A stretch of 64,000 nt of DNA from positions 171,931 to 235,930 of the forward strand of contig NIRF01000001.1 of assembly GCA_002878375.1 (NCBI GenBank), given 5' to 3'. Below the pieces are notes generated by a model. The model did not search any database. It was given only the letters and a program-made list of their open reading frames with translations, and was not told the origin of the DNA. This DNA is from Dictyoglomus sp. NZ13-RE01. Lineage in GTDB: Bacteria > Dictyoglomota > Dictyoglomia > Dictyoglomales > Dictyoglomaceae. This document shows, piece by piece, positions 9,795-19,624 of this stretch; position 1 is the stretch's first letter; each line of letters starts with the position of its first letter. Both the position numbers and the translations under genes were made by a program.

Positions 9795-10744
9795 AAATTC
9801 CCATAGCTGTAATATTAGGTCCCACAGGAGTAGGTAAGACAAAATTATCCATTAAATTAGCTCCAAAGCTAAGAGCTGAAATAGTTTCTGTGGACTCCAT
9901 GCAAATTTATAAAGACATGAACATTGGTACCGCAAAGCCAACAGAGGAAGAAAGAAAAAAGATACCTCATCACTTAATTGACATTGTTCCTCCAGAATAT
10001 CCCTTTACAGTAGCTGAATTTAAAAGTATTGCAGAAAAAACTATAGAGGATATTTTTTCAAGAAGAAAAATACCCCTTCTTGTAGGTGGTACAGCCTTAT
10101 ACTTTAAAGTGCTTTTTGGACATTTTTCTCTTCCTAATATACCTCCAGATTTCGAATTGAGAAAAAAATTGAGAGAAATTATTGAGAAAGAGGGAGAAGA
10201 AGTATTACATAAAAAACTCATGGAAATAGATCCTATAGCAGGAAGAAAAATTCATCCTCATGATCACAAAAGGATAATAAGGGCTCTTGAAGTATATCTA
10301 AAAACAGGAAAAACAATAAGTGAATTAGCAGGTTCAGAAAATGAGAAATATTTGGCAGTAAAAATAGGTCTTTTTATGCCAAAGGAGCTACACTATAAGA
10401 TTTTGGAGGAAAGAATAGAAAAAATGATAGATTCGGGTTTAGTTGAAGAAGTAAGGAGTTTGTGGGAGAGAGGTATTGACGAAAATTTTGTCTCAATGCA
10501 AGGCATAGGTTACAAAGAAATATTAAAATACTTAAAAGGAATCTACACTCTTGAAGAAGCTAAGGCAGAGATAGTAAAAAGAACAAAACTTTTTGTAAAG
10601 AGACAATTCACATGGTTTAAAAAGGATAGCGAAATACATTGGATAGACGTCTCTAAACATGATGAGAATGAATTAGTTAATATGGTGTATGATATAATCA
10701 TAAAAGAATGGAAGGAAAAAGGATTTGACTACTATAAATTTTGA
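9791..10744 (+). CDS. miaA: tRNA dimethylallyltransferase
   Basis: 317 residues. It transfers a dimethylallyl group to N6 of A37 in tRNAs that read codons starting with U. The P-loop GPTGVGKT is at 10-17, [16 protein letters not shown] at about 35-50 carries the catalytic Asp and tRNA-contacting residues, and GGTALY follows. The insertion domain and a C-terminal [10 protein letters not shown] motif are typical. Its ATGA start overlaps the mutL stop. In many bacteria hfq and hflX follow miaA; here dapL comes next and hflX after it. Confidence 0.97.
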   Translation: MKIPIAVILGPTGVGKTKLSIKLAPKLRAEIVSVDSMQIYKDMNIGTAKPTEEERKKIPHHLIDIVPPEYPFTVAEFKSIAEKTIEDIFSRRKIPLLVGGTALYFKVLFGHFSLPNIPPDFELRKKLREIIEKEGEEVLHKKLMEIDPIAGRKIHPHDHKRIIRALEVYLKTGKTISELAGSENEKYLAVKIGLFMPKELHYKILEERIEKMIDSGLVEEVRSLWERGIDENFVSMQGIGYKEILKYLKGIYTLEEAKAEIVKRTKLFVKRQFTWFKKDSEIHWIDVSKHDENELVNMVYDIIIKEWKEKGFDYYKF

Positions 10745-10763
10745 AGAAAGGCGGTGTTATTAA

Positions 10764-11969
10764 ATGTTTAAAAAAGCAAAAAGAATTGAGAACTTACCAC
10801 CATATCTTTTTGCAAGAATTGATCAATTAAAAGAATCTGCAATCCAAAAAGGAATTGATGTTATAAGTTTAGGAATAGGAGACCCAGATAACCCAACTCC
10901 TCTTCCTGTTGTAGAAAAACTTTGCGAAGAAGCTCTAAAGCCAGAAAATCATAGATATCCTTCTTATGAGGGCTTATATGAATACAGAAAAGCTGTAGCG
11001 GATTGGTATAAATATAGATTTGATGTAGATTTGGATCCTAAGAAAGAAGTTTTATCGTTGATTGGATCAAAAGAAGGCTTAGTACATATGTTGTGGGGAG
11101 TAGTTGACGAGGGAGATATTGTACTTTGCCCTGATCCTGGATATCCTGTTTATAAAATTGCTACAATTCTATCTGGTGGTATTCCTTATTCCATACCATT
11201 GAAGGCAGAGAATAGATTTCTTCCAAAATGGGAAGATTTAGATAGCGAGATTGTTAAAAAAGCAAAAGCAATGTTTCTAAATTATCCAAGTAATCCAACG
11301 GGCGCAGTGATGGACTTAAAAGATTTAGAAACTGCAGTAGCTTTTGCAAAAGAAAATGATCTCATTATATTTTATGACAATGCCTATTCAGAGATAACCT
11401 TTGATGGTTTTGTTGCACCAAGCATTTTACAAGTAAAAGGGGCAAAGGATATTGCAGTTGAATTTGGCTCCTTATCAAAAACATTTAATATGACGGGTTG
11501 GAGGATTGGTTATGCAGTAGGAAATGCAGATTTAATATCTATATTATCAATAGTAAAGACCAATGTAGATTCTGGAGTTTTCCAGGCTATTCAATATGCA
11601 GGGATTAAAGCTCTAAATGAATTAAGAGATTTTCCTAAGGAAAGTTGCAAGATTTATCAAAAGAGAAGGGATATGGTTCTTTCTGCTTTTGAAGATCTGG
11701 GAGTTCCTATAATCCCACCTAAAGGAACTTTCTATGTGTGGGTACCTGTTCCCGAGGGCTTCACTTCTACTGATTTCTCCGCATTACTTCTTGAGGAAGT
11801 AGGAGTTTTAGTAGTACCAGGTATTGGATATGGAGATTATGGGGAAGGTTATATTAGAATTTCAACAACAATAAAGGAAGATAGATTAGTAACAGCTTTA
11901 GAGAGAATTAGAAACTTCTTAAGGAGGGACGATTGGAGATCGAAAAAGCCATCCTTGTTGCTAAAGTAG
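10764..11969 (+). CDS. dapL: LL-diaminopimelate aminotransferase
   Basis: 401 residues, fold-type I PLP enzyme. It converts tetrahydrodipicolinate directly to LL-2,6-diaminopimelate, bypassing the DapD/C/E steps. GIGDPDNPTP near the N-terminus, NYPSNPTGA, FYDNAYSEI and the PLP-lysine motif SLSKTFNMTGWRIG (K239) match the DapL class better than generic aspartate aminotransferases; a related aminotransferase cannot be fully excluded. dapA and dapB about 40 kb away support the role. AAAGGCGGTG precedes the ATG. The last 37 bases overlap hflX and contain its ribosome-binding site. Confidence 0.87.
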   Translation: MFKKAKRIENLPPYLFARIDQLKESAIQKGIDVISLGIGDPDNPTPLPVVEKLCEEALKPENHRYPSYEGLYEYRKAVADWYKYRFDVDLDPKKEVLSLIGSKEGLVHMLWGVVDEGDIVLCPDPGYPVYKIATILSGGIPYSIPLKAENRFLPKWEDLDSEIVKKAKAMFLNYPSNPTGAVMDLKDLETAVAFAKENDLIIFYDNAYSEITFDGFVAPSILQVKGAKDIAVEFGSLSKTFNMTGWRIGYAVGNADLISILSIVKTNVDSGVFQAIQYAGIKALNELRDFPKESCKIYQKRRDMVLSAFEDLGVPIIPPKGTFYVWVPVPEGFTSTDFSALLLEEVGVLVVPGIGYGDYGEGYIRISTTIKEDRLVTALERIRNFLRRDDWRSKKPSLLLK

Positions 11970-13180
11970 ATGATTTTGAGGGATTAGAAGAATTAAAATT
12001 ACTTTCACAGACAGCTGGAGCCAAAATTGAAGATATTGTTTTTTATAGAAAGGGATCTATAAATCCTGCGTATCTTATCAGTGAGGGAAAGGTAAAAGAA
12101 CTTTCTGAAAAAGTTCTAAGATTACATTGCGACGTAGTTATATTTAATGAAGACCTAACTCCTACGCAACTTAGAAATTTAGAAAGGGAGATCCTATGCA
12201 AAATTGTTGACAGGACCACATTAATTTTAGATATTTTTGCACAGCATGCCCACACAAAGGAAGGAAAAATACAGGTGGAACTTGCTCAACTCGAGTATCT
12301 ATTACCAAGACTTGTAGGGAGGGGGGAGGTCTTTTCCCGTTTAGGAGGAGGAATTGGTACAAGAGGTCCAGGAGAGACTAAACTTGAAATTGATAGGAGA
12401 AAAATAAGAGATAGAATCCATTTTTTGAAAAAAGAATTGGAGGAAGTTAAAAAGGAAAGAGATATTCAAAGAAAAAACAGAAAAGATATATATAAAGTTG
12501 CTCTTGTGGGATATACAAATGTTGGAAAGTCATCCTTATTCAATCTTCTAACAAAATCTAATGTAAAAGTAGAAAATAAACTTTTTGCTACATTAGATCC
12601 AACTGTAAGAAAAGTAAGATTGGAAAATAATTGGGAGTTTCTTGTAATTGATACGGTAGGGTTTATTAAAAATCTTCCACCTCCTTTAATGACTGCTTTT
12701 AGAGCAACATTAGAAGAGGTTGTATACGTTGATTTAATTGTACATGTAATAGATATATCTAATCCAAACTTTGAAAAACAAGTGGAAGTTGTTGAAAGTT
12801 TGCTTGAAGATATTGGAGTAGAAAATAAAACCATTATTAGAGCATACAATAAAATTGATTTACTATCAAAAGAGGAGTTGTCATTTCTTAAAAAGTCTTT
12901 AGATTTTAGACCAGGAGTTTTCATATCTGTACTTAAAAATATTGGTATTGATAAATTAAAAAACTTGATAGTAAAAAATCTTTTAAAAGGGACAAGACGC
13001 TATATTTTAAATATTAGTTATGATTCCTGGATAGACTTTCAGAAGTATTCAAATAGGATCTACATAGAGAAACAGGAATTTAACGAAAGAGAAGCTAAAG
13101 TAATAGCAAGGGTTCCTAAGGAATATAAAAAATATTGCAGTAAATATATAAAAAGGGAAGAAAAATTTGGAGTCTTTTAG
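11933..13180 (+). CDS. hflX: Ribosome-associated GTPase HflX
   Basis: 415 residues. The N-terminal HflX-specific domain ends in the diagnostic glycine-rich segment LGGGIGTRGPGETKLE. The G domain follows with G1 GYTNVGKS at 193-200, G3 DTVGF and G4 NKID. HflX binds 50S subunits and splits stalled ribosomes. It starts at TTG 11933, supported by a perfect AAGGAGG at 11921-11927 inside the 3' end of dapL; no ATG lies in the first part of the domain. It converges with the kinase gene, the two stops overlapping by four bases without a terminator. Confidence 0.94.
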   Translation: MEIEKAILVAKVDDFEGLEELKLLSQTAGAKIEDIVFYRKGSINPAYLISEGKVKELSEKVLRLHCDVVIFNEDLTPTQLRNLEREILCKIVDRTTLILDIFAQHAHTKEGKIQVELAQLEYLLPRLVGRGEVFSRLGGGIGTRGPGETKLEIDRRKIRDRIHFLKKELEEVKKERDIQRKNRKDIYKVALVGYTNVGKSSLFNLLTKSNVKVENKLFATLDPTVRKVRLENNWEFLVIDTVGFIKNLPPPLMTAFRATLEEVVYVDLIVHVIDISNPNFEKQVEVVESLLEDIGVENKTIIRAYNKIDLLSKEELSFLKKSLDFRPGVFISVLKNIGIDKLKNLIVKNLLKGTRRYILNISYDSWIDFQKYSNRIYIEKQEFNEREAKVIARVPKEYKKYCSKYIKREEKFGVF

Positions 13181-14895
13181 GATGAGATCAAAGGTACTTT
13201 TATAGTAATAACTGTACCAATTCCAAGCTTGCTCCAAATTTTTAAAGAAAAGTTATCATTATATATTAATCTTAATCTTTCATAAGTATTAATTAATCCA
13301 ATGTGTTCTGAAAAATCATTATTGCTATTAAGTCTAAAATTAATTTCTTCAAGCTTTTCTCTACTCATTCCAATACCATTATCTATTACTACTACTTTTA
13401 ATGCGTTATTATCAATCTCCATTATTTTTATTTTGATGCCACACTTTCTCTCACTTGGTTTAATTCCATGATAAATAGCATTCTCTATTAATGGCTGAAA
13501 AAGGAGCTTCATTATCTTCTTATCTAATACACTCTCTTTGTATTGCCACTTAACATAAAACTTATCTTTGTATCTTGCTTTCGCTATATTTATATAACAT
13601 TTTGTGTTTTCTATCTCCTCTTTAACTGAGATAAGGGTTTTAGGATTACTTAGAGAATATTTTAGGATGGTCGCTAAATTTTCAATCATTTCCGTTATCT
13701 CATTGGGTTCCCCGGTAAGGGCTAAGGTCTTCAAATATAAAAGCTCCAAAGTATTAAATAAAAAATGGGGATTCATTTGAGACTGCAAAGCTAATAATTC
13801 TAATGCTTGCAATTTCGTTTTTAAATAGTGCTGTTCTATAAAATTTCTCACAATATTATACATAATATAGCCATACTCATCATTTGGAGTTAAGGATACA
13901 TCAGGTAATGACTTATTTGAAGTTGCTGAATTTATAATGTCAATAATCTTCTTTATACTTCCATAATTTATCTTTGCTATTACATATGAGGTAAAAAGTG
14001 CAACAATTAGAAATACTAATAGTAAAATTGAAATTAACTTCAATAGTTTTAAAGGGACATTATAAAGATATTTATTGGGAATTATTGAAAGATAGCTTAT
14101 ATTGTAAGCGTCAGATTTTAGTTCAGTTATCAAATAGTTTTTATTCTCTTTCACATACTTTGAATAAAGATCCTTTTCATCCTCATCTAAATTTGAGCAT
14201 AGAATATTTTTGTTTTCATCTAACACAAAAATCACTTGTTCCGGAAAAAAAGTAGATAAATTAAGCAGATTTTTTATATAGTTCAAATACAGGTTAACCA
14301 CAATAACACCTTCATCTACTTTTGAAAATGCGGGCTTTATTTTTCTATATAATGTTAAAACCTCAATTGGATTTTCTAAGAAATTATATGGGTTGATTCT
14401 TCTTCTTTCTATCCAAATTAACTCACTTTTATTATTTTTAAAATTCTTAAACCAATCTTTATCAAAGTAATTATCAACTTTAGTAATCCCATCAGGTGTA
14501 ACTATAAAGTTTTGGTTAGAATTCTCGAAATATACATAAATAGAATATATATAGGGTTTTGAATAGGAAATTGAGTTTAATATACTTTTTATGCTCTCAA
14601 GCTCTAACACATCTTCCAACTTATATATGTTAGCATTTAGGATCCTTCTTAGTCTTAATGCAGTATCTTTGTTAATCCCAAATATCATATATAAATAATC
14701 AACTTCGTTTAGTATAAGCTCCAGGTTATTTTTATTTTGAGAAAGAAGAGTCAAAGCATTCTTATTGATCTCGTTTTTAATATATTGTTCAATCAAAACA
14801 TAAGACAAAAACCCAAAAACAATGATAATAACAACTGGCAAAATAGATATTAAGGCAAAATTTTTTAAAAATATCTTACTTCTTTGTACTTTCAT
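13177..14895 (-). CDS. YesM-type sensor histidine kinase
   Basis: 572 residues. One membrane helix lies at about 13-36 and a second at about 285-307, enclosing a ~245-residue extracytoplasmic sensor region (Cache-like by position). A HAMP-like linker and the His_kinase domain follow with QSQMNPHFLFNTLE, phospho-His 377. The HATPase_c N-box is LIENAIYHG. This is the architecture of YesM/LytS-type kinases that pair with AraC-type regulators and control sugar ABC importers. The partner regulator gene abuts its start with no gap, and the importer genes lie just upstream, so extracellular sugar sensing is the likely role. The ligand is unknown. Confidence 0.92.
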   Translation of the reverse strand: MKVQRSKIFLKNFALISILPVVIIIVFGFLSYVLIEQYIKNEINKNALTLLSQNKNNLELILNEVDYLYMIFGINKDTALRLRRILNANIYKLEDVLELESIKSILNSISYSKPYIYSIYVYFENSNQNFIVTPDGITKVDNYFDKDWFKNFKNNKSELIWIERRRINPYNFLENPIEVLTLYRKIKPAFSKVDEGVIVVNLYLNYIKNLLNLSTFFPEQVIFVLDENKNILCSNLDEDEKDLYSKYVKENKNYLITELKSDAYNISYLSIIPNKYLYNVPLKLLKLISILLLVFLIVALFTSYVIAKINYGSIKKIIDIINSATSNKSLPDVSLTPNDEYGYIMYNIVRNFIEQHYLKTKLQALELLALQSQMNPHFLFNTLELLYLKTLALTGEPNEITEMIENLATILKYSLSNPKTLISVKEEIENTKCYINIAKARYKDKFYVKWQYKESVLDKKIMKLLFQPLIENAIYHGIKPSERKCGIKIKIMEIDNNALKVVVIDNGIGMSREKLEEINFRLNSNNDFSEHIGLINTYERLRLIYNDNFSLKIWSKLGIGTVITIKVPLISS

Positions 14896-15645
14896 TTAAA
14901 TGTGAAAATCCACTTGGCGATTTCCAAAATATTTCTTAAAAGCTCTTGTAAAGTTTTTTGGATTTTTATATCCTACCATTTCTCCTATCTCATATATTCT
15001 ATATATTGGTATTTTCAAAAGCTCCATAGCCTTCTTCATCCTGATTTCCGTTAAGTAATCGGAAAAAGTTCTTCCTGTTTTTTGTTTGAATAATCTACTT
15101 AGGTAATATGGGTTCATATAAACTAATTTGGCAGCGGACTCTAAAGTAGCTTCTTTATAATTATGCTCAACATATTCTTTTACGATACCAATCACTTTAT
15201 CTACATTATTCAAATCTGTTAGTTTGTTTTCTTCTAAGGAATTTGAATATTCTAATTTATTGGTTCTTTCATTATCAAGTTCTTTTTTAATAATTGTAAA
15301 TATTTCTATGATCTCATTGTATCTTGCTGGTTTTGTTATATAATATCTTACACCGTATTTCATACCTTTTTGCGCATATTCAAATTCCTGATAACCACTA
15401 ATAAAAACAACCTTCATAGGAAATTTATAGGTATATATAACATGTGCCAAATCAATTCCAGACATAAAAGGCATTTTAATATCGCAAAGAACCACATCTA
15501 CAGAATTTTTCATTAAAAAATCCAGTGCCTGTTTTCCATTTTCAAAGAGACCTACAACTTTAAATCCAAGCTTTTCCCAAGGAAAACATTTACATAATCC
15601 TTCTCTTATTTCATTTTCATCTTCCACTATTATTAAACTGTACAT
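14896..15645 (-). CDS. YesN-type response regulator (receiver plus AraC HTH)
   Basis: 249 residues. Residues 1-120 form a CheY-like receiver with acidic pocket EDE (8-10), phospho-acceptor D55 in LCDIKMP and a conserved ITKPA lysine. Residues ~150-248 hold two helix-turn-helix motifs of the AraC family, ending GYKNPKNFTRAFKKYFG. It is compact compared with YesN proteins of 350-500 residues because the middle region is short. It is co-transcribed with the sensor kinase and lies directly after the permease gene. No convincing Shine-Dalgarno is seen before the ATG. Confidence 0.92.
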   Translation of the reverse strand: MYSLIIVEDENEIREGLCKCFPWEKLGFKVVGLFENGKQALDFLMKNSVDVVLCDIKMPFMSGIDLAHVIYTYKFPMKVVFISGYQEFEYAQKGMKYGVRYYITKPARYNEIIEIFTIIKKELDNERTNKLEYSNSLEENKLTDLNNVDKVIGIVKEYVEHNYKEATLESAAKLVYMNPYYLSRLFKQKTGRTFSDYLTEIRMKKAMELLKIPIYRIYEIGEMVGYKNPKNFTRAFKKYFGNRQVDFHI

Positions 15646-15656
15646 ACAATATTATT

Positions 15657-16493
15657 TTATCCCTTAATACCTGTGGTTGCTATACCTTCAACAAAGTATT
15701 TTTGAGCAGAGAAAAAGATCAATGTACATGGAATCAAAGAAATGACAGTCATTGCCATAATTTGATTCCAATTTACCTCTGTAGTACTATCAATACACAT
15801 TCTTAGACCTAAAGAAACTGTATATTTGTCTACACTGTTAATATAAATAAGAGGATTTAGAAAATCATTCCATGTCCATATAAATTGAAATATAGCCATT
15901 GATATAATAGCAGTCTTAGAAAGAGGTACAATAATCCTTAATAATATTTGTAAAGAGTTACATCCATCTATTTTTGCAGCCTCTTCAACCTCTTTTGGAA
16001 GTGTTCTCATGAATTGGATCATCATAAACACAAAGAAGGGTGTTACAGCAAAAAGGGATGGTATAATAAAGGGTTTATAACTATTTAACCATCCGAAAGA
16101 ATTGAAAAGTATATATCTTGGAACCAAATTTACAACATCAGGTAACATTAAAGTAGCAATTAAAACACCAAACATTACATTTTTCAATGGAAAGTTAAAT
16201 CGTGAGAATCCATATGCAACAAAGGTAGATGAAATTATAGTAAATAAAACAGTAGGAATGACCAGAATAAATGAGTTCAACATAAATCTACCAAATGTAT
16301 ACTGACCAGTCCCTTGCCATCCTTTAATATAAGAGTCAGTTACAATTTCATGAGGAATTAAGCTAAAAGATGTAAAAATCTCTCTGTTTGGCTTAAAAGA
16401 AGCAGAAAATACCCATAGTAAAGGATAAATCATTAAAAAGCCAAATGTTGTTATAAAGAAATATTTTAAAAATAAAATAATTTTTTTCTTCAT
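15657..16493 (-). CDS. Sugar ABC transporter permease (MalG family)
   Basis: About 278 residues with six membrane segments and the EAA loop EEAAKIDGCNSLQILLRIIVP, which docks the ATPase. This is the CUT1-family MalG/LacG-like inner-membrane component. A longer in-frame start at 16520 would overlap the upstream gene; I chose the ATG at 16493 because GGAGGA (16501-16506) stands seven bases upstream and the start falls one base after the preceding stop. No ATP-binding subunit gene is in this cluster, so a shared ATPase encoded elsewhere is expected, as for other CUT1 systems. Confidence 0.92.
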   Translation of the reverse strand: MKKKIILFLKYFFITTFGFLMIYPLLWVFSASFKPNREIFTSFSLIPHEIVTDSYIKGWQGTGQYTFGRFMLNSFILVIPTVLFTIISSTFVAYGFSRFNFPLKNVMFGVLIATLMLPDVVNLVPRYILFNSFGWLNSYKPFIIPSLFAVTPFFVFMMIQFMRTLPKEVEEAAKIDGCNSLQILLRIIVPLSKTAIISMAIFQFIWTWNDFLNPLIYINSVDKYTVSLGLRMCIDSTTEVNWNQIMAMTVISLIPCTLIFFSAQKYFVEGIATTGIKG

Positions 16494-16494
16494 T

Positions 16495-17388
16495 CTAAAA
16501 TCCTCCCTCTTCATATTCATAGTATGTCCAATACTGGGATGATTTAAAAATTAAAGCGGTAAAAATAAGTATAACAATAAATTGGATCCATGATAGGGCA
16601 GAGGCATATCCCATTCTAAAGTATCTAAAGGCATTGTCATATATATGCATACTTAGTAGATATGTTGAATTTACAGGTCCTCCTCCTGTAATAATAAAAG
16701 GTCCTGTAAATTCTTGGAATGCATTAATACTCTGCATCACTAAATTAAAAAAAAGAATAGGAGATACCATTGGTAAAGTTATCTTTGTAAAAATTTTAAA
16801 CCTTGATGCTCCATCAACTAATGCTGAATCAATCAATTCGGAAGGAATCTCTTTGAGTCTTGCTAAAAATAGTACCATAGAGGAGCCAAATTGCCATACT
16901 GCTAATAAACTAACTGTAAATAATGCAATTTTTGGATCTCCAAGCCAACTTATTGGTCCTAAACCAAAAAATTTTAGAATGTTATTAATAACTCCATCTT
17001 TCATGAATAAAAACCTCCATATGAAAGAGACAGCTACGCTTCCTGCAAAAATAGATGGTAAATAATAAATTGTTCTATACATGCTTATTCCTTTAAGTTT
17101 CGAATTTAAAATAAGTGCAACAAAAAAAGCAAAAGCTAATTTTAAAGGTACAGTTATAACAACATACTTTAAAGAATTTAGAAGTGATTTAATAAACAGT
17201 TCATCCTTAGTAAAAATATAGATGAAATTATATAGACCATTAAATCTTGGGGGACGTATCATACTAAAATCAGAAAAAGAATAAACAAATGACATTATAA
17301 ATGGATATAGTTTGAATATTAAAAAACCAATTATCCAAGGTAATACATATAAAAGACCAATCAATTGTTTTTTATTATATTTTTTCAA
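16495..17388 (-). CDS. Sugar ABC transporter permease (MalF/UgpA family)
   Basis: 297 residues, six predicted membrane helices, with the EAA-type loop SALVDGASRFKIFTKITLPMV. It forms the heterodimeric channel with the following MalG-like permease. It starts at TTG 17388, supported by GGAGGTGA six bases upstream; no ATG is available before the first helix. It follows the binding-protein gene after a hairpin-containing 69-base gap. Confidence 0.92.
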   Translation of the reverse strand: MKKYNKKQLIGLLYVLPWIIGFLIFKLYPFIMSFVYSFSDFSMIRPPRFNGLYNFIYIFTKDELFIKSLLNSLKYVVITVPLKLAFAFFVALILNSKLKGISMYRTIYYLPSIFAGSVAVSFIWRFLFMKDGVINNILKFFGLGPISWLGDPKIALFTVSLLAVWQFGSSMVLFLARLKEIPSELIDSALVDGASRFKIFTKITLPMVSPILFFNLVMQSINAFQEFTGPFIITGGGPVNSTYLLSMHIYDNAFRYFRMGYASALSWIQFIVILIFTALIFKSSQYWTYYEYEEGGF

Positions 17389-17418
17389 ATTTATTCACCT
17401 CCAAGTTTTAAATAAGAG

Positions 17419-17440
17419 GGGAGCTACTTATGTAGCTCCC
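17419..17440 (-). promoter_or_regulatory. Intercistronic hairpin between binding-protein and permease genes
   Basis: A perfect 9-bp stem (GGGAGCTAC/GTAGCTCCC) with a TTAT loop lies in the 69 bases between the two genes. On the minus strand it is followed by CTCTTATTT, only moderately U-rich, so it may be a leaky terminator or an RNA 3'-end protector. Either would keep binding-protein mRNA more abundant than permease mRNA. Equivalent hairpins follow the other two binding-protein genes in this window. Confidence 0.7.
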
Positions 17441-17457
17441 TTTTAATTAATTTTCAA

Positions 17458-18759
17458 TTATTTTGTGGATTGTAGTCTCTTTATTTCAGCAAGTCTTTGC
17501 TCATATAGGGTTATTAATTTTTCAGCTGCCTGTGCAGGAGTAAGCTGTCTATATCCTAATTCTTGAATCACATCAGTAGAAATTTTCTCAATCTCTTGGT
17601 TTTGAGAAATAGCATTTTCCGGCTTTGCAGCTCTTTTCATGGCTTCATTAGTAACCTTTGATAAAACGGGGTCAATCTTATTTTCCTTTGAAAGGGCATA
17701 TCTTGCTAAAGAACTTGCAGGTATTCCTCTCACATCTCCTAATATTAATGCAGCCTCCCTATCATTTAGTAGCCAATTAATAAACTTAACAGCTTCATTT
17801 ACATATTTAGAATACTTATAAACTGCAAATAATTGGGAAGGTCTTACTACTATAGCAGTACTTTTTGCATTCTTATGAACTGGTGGAAGAGTTAAGGATA
17901 AGCTTGGAACAACTGCCTTATTTGCAGGATAGGTTGATGCCCAATTCCACAATATTCCAAGTTCTCCTTTTATCCACTTTGGATTTTGTTCTGGTTTACC
18001 ATGAAAAGGAGCACTTTCCTCAAAAGGTTGAATACCTCCAACTTTAAATAGTTTGTCCATATATTCGAAAGCTTCTGTTAGAATATTCTTATCAAATCCT
18101 AAAGTATAGTCATCATTTATCCAATTACCACCGGTTTTTTGTAAAATATAAGCTTTTAGCATGTAGTAACAGACTGTAGGATCAAAGTTTAGTAAATAAT
18201 AGTTTTTATCCATCTTATGAACTTTTTCTGCAGTTTCTAATAGATTATCCCAAGTCCAAACTGTATTTTCATTTATTCCAAATTTTTTGAAGAAATCTCT
18301 GTTATACTGTAAAACTGAGCAGTTAACACCTGTTGGAAGTCCTACTAATTTATCTCCTACATAACACCAATTATTTAAAAAGTTTTGATCAAAAGCTTTA
18401 ATGTTTAATCCCTTAACAGTCTTTAAATCAACAAAGAAGTCTCCCTGGGCAAACAATTCGCCGAGCCAAGTAACATCAATTTGAACCACATCAGGTGCTG
18501 TTTTACCAACAAGTTGAGTTATTAATTTTTGCAAATATCCAGTTACTCCTCCATATTCTGCAGTTATTTTTACATAAGGATATTTCTTCATATATGCATC
18601 AATAGCAGATAATGTAGCTTTATGTCTTGCTTCGCCTCCCCACCACATAAACCTCAGATTTACCTGTTCTTTTGCTACTGCGTTACCATTGAAAAATATC
18701 AAAATAGAAATAATAAGGGAAAGGAAAAGAATAGAGGCTCTTTTTGATTTTTTAGACAT
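17458..18759 (-). CDS. Extracellular sugar-binding protein of an ABC importer
   Basis: 433 residues of the SBP_bac_1 family (cluster B). Residues 1-29 form a signal peptide: basic MSKKSKR, a hydrophobic core, then an AVA-type signal peptidase I site. No lipobox cysteine follows, so this is not an obvious lipoprotein. LRFMWWGGEARHKATLSAI and the PDVVQIDVTW segment are typical of family 1 binding proteins. The mature protein should deliver a mono- or oligosaccharide to the two permeases downstream. GGAGGA precedes the ATG. I could not identify a convincing promoter in the 114-base gap upstream. Confidence 0.92.
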   Translation of the reverse strand: MSKKSKRASILFLSLIISILIFFNGNAVAKEQVNLRFMWWGGEARHKATLSAIDAYMKKYPYVKITAEYGGVTGYLQKLITQLVGKTAPDVVQIDVTWLGELFAQGDFFVDLKTVKGLNIKAFDQNFLNNWCYVGDKLVGLPTGVNCSVLQYNRDFFKKFGINENTVWTWDNLLETAEKVHKMDKNYYLLNFDPTVCYYMLKAYILQKTGGNWINDDYTLGFDKNILTEAFEYMDKLFKVGGIQPFEESAPFHGKPEQNPKWIKGELGILWNWASTYPANKAVVPSLSLTLPPVHKNAKSTAIVVRPSQLFAVYKYSKYVNEAVKFINWLLNDREAALILGDVRGIPASSLARYALSKENKIDPVLSKVTNEAMKRAAKPENAISQNQEIEKISTDVIQELGYRQLTPAQAAEKLITLYEQRLAEIKRLQSTK

Positions 18760-18873
18760 AAAAATTCCTCCTCTCTCTATTTTTTAGGCTCCTATTTATA
18801 GCTTATATTAAGAGTGGAAGAGGAGAAAGGATTTGAATTTTACAAAAGGTATCAAAATTTTACTTTTTAATCA

Positions 18874-19566
18874 TTATAATTTTGAAAATAATTCAACCAT
18901 AAGTTTTCCGTTTGGTAGCATTCCTGTATCATTATTAAAAAATATGTATACTTTTTGAGGGGAAATTTTCTTTATTTTATTGACATATTCCTTAAGCTCT
19001 TCTTCTGAGTAAACATACGAATACCACTTTTCTTTTCCATGGAATCTTACATATAAAGAAGAGGTGGTTAAAATTAAATCATCTGGAAGGGTAGGGGCAT
19101 TTACAGAAACAAAGGTTATTTTATTTTCTCTTAGTTTTTCATATATTTCTTCTTTGAACCAATCTTTATCCCTTGGTTCAAAAGCAAATCTTTCTCCTAA
19201 TGAAGTGAACTTTGCAAAGTCAATAACCCTATCAAGATTTTCTGACCTAAAGCTTGGAGGCATTTGAAATAAATAAAAGTCAATAAAATTATCTAATGGT
19301 TCAAAATAACCTTTAAATTTTTGCCAATCTCCCTTTGCTTGTTCATTTAACTTATGTATATGAGTGATGGATCTATGAACTTTTATAACAAATCTTAATC
19401 TATCTCCAAATTTTGACCAAGATTTTATATAACTTTCAAAAGGAAAGCGATAAAACGTTGAATTCACCTCAACGGCATTAAAAGGTGTGTTATCAACATA
19501 CCATTGAAGATTTTTCTTCGGATTCCAAAAGTAACTCCATCCAGAAGTGCCAATATAAACTTGCAT
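18874..19566 (-). CDS. DUF72 (YecE-like) protein
   Basis: 230 residues matching DUF72/COG1801, a TIM-barrel family of unknown function. It begins with the characteristic YIGTSGWSY, then FNAVEVNSTFYRFP and an FEPRDKDWF region, and ends in the YIFFNND motif. The family usually spans 230-290 residues, so this is near the short end but complete. It stands alone between the sugar importer and the pilus locus. It has no Shine-Dalgarno; an extended -10 lies six bases before the ATG. Confidence 0.9.
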   Translation of the reverse strand: MQVYIGTSGWSYFWNPKKNLQWYVDNTPFNAVEVNSTFYRFPFESYIKSWSKFGDRLRFVIKVHRSITHIHKLNEQAKGDWQKFKGYFEPLDNFIDFYLFQMPPSFRSENLDRVIDFAKFTSLGERFAFEPRDKDWFKEEIYEKLRENKITFVSVNAPTLPDDLILTTSSLYVRFHGKEKWYSYVYSEEELKEYVNKIKKISPQKVYIFFNNDTGMLPNGKLMVELFSKL

Positions 19567-19572
19567 ATTTTA

Positions 19573-19581
19573 ATTATAACA
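19573..19581 (-). promoter_or_regulatory. Extended -10 of the DUF72 gene, probable leaderless start
   Basis: Minus-strand TGTTATAAT is followed by six bases (TAAAAT) and the ATG at 19566. The geometry is identical to that at 1671-1679. No ribosome-binding site fits in the six bases, and no clear -35 is seen. Confidence 0.6.
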
Positions 19582-19624
19582 TTTTTTGAAATAAATTTTT
19601 CCACTTTTCAACTTCCGATAATGT

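Noticed and set aside
12466..12924. 152-codon open frame on the minus strand inside hflX
   Set aside because: It is antisense to the conserved HflX G domain, has no ribosome-binding site and shows low-complexity Ser/Thr/Leu-rich composition typical of a shadow frame.
16634..17065. 143-codon plus-strand frame opposite the MalF-like permease
   Set aside because: Antisense to a clear membrane protein with EAA loop; no promoter, start site or protein family.
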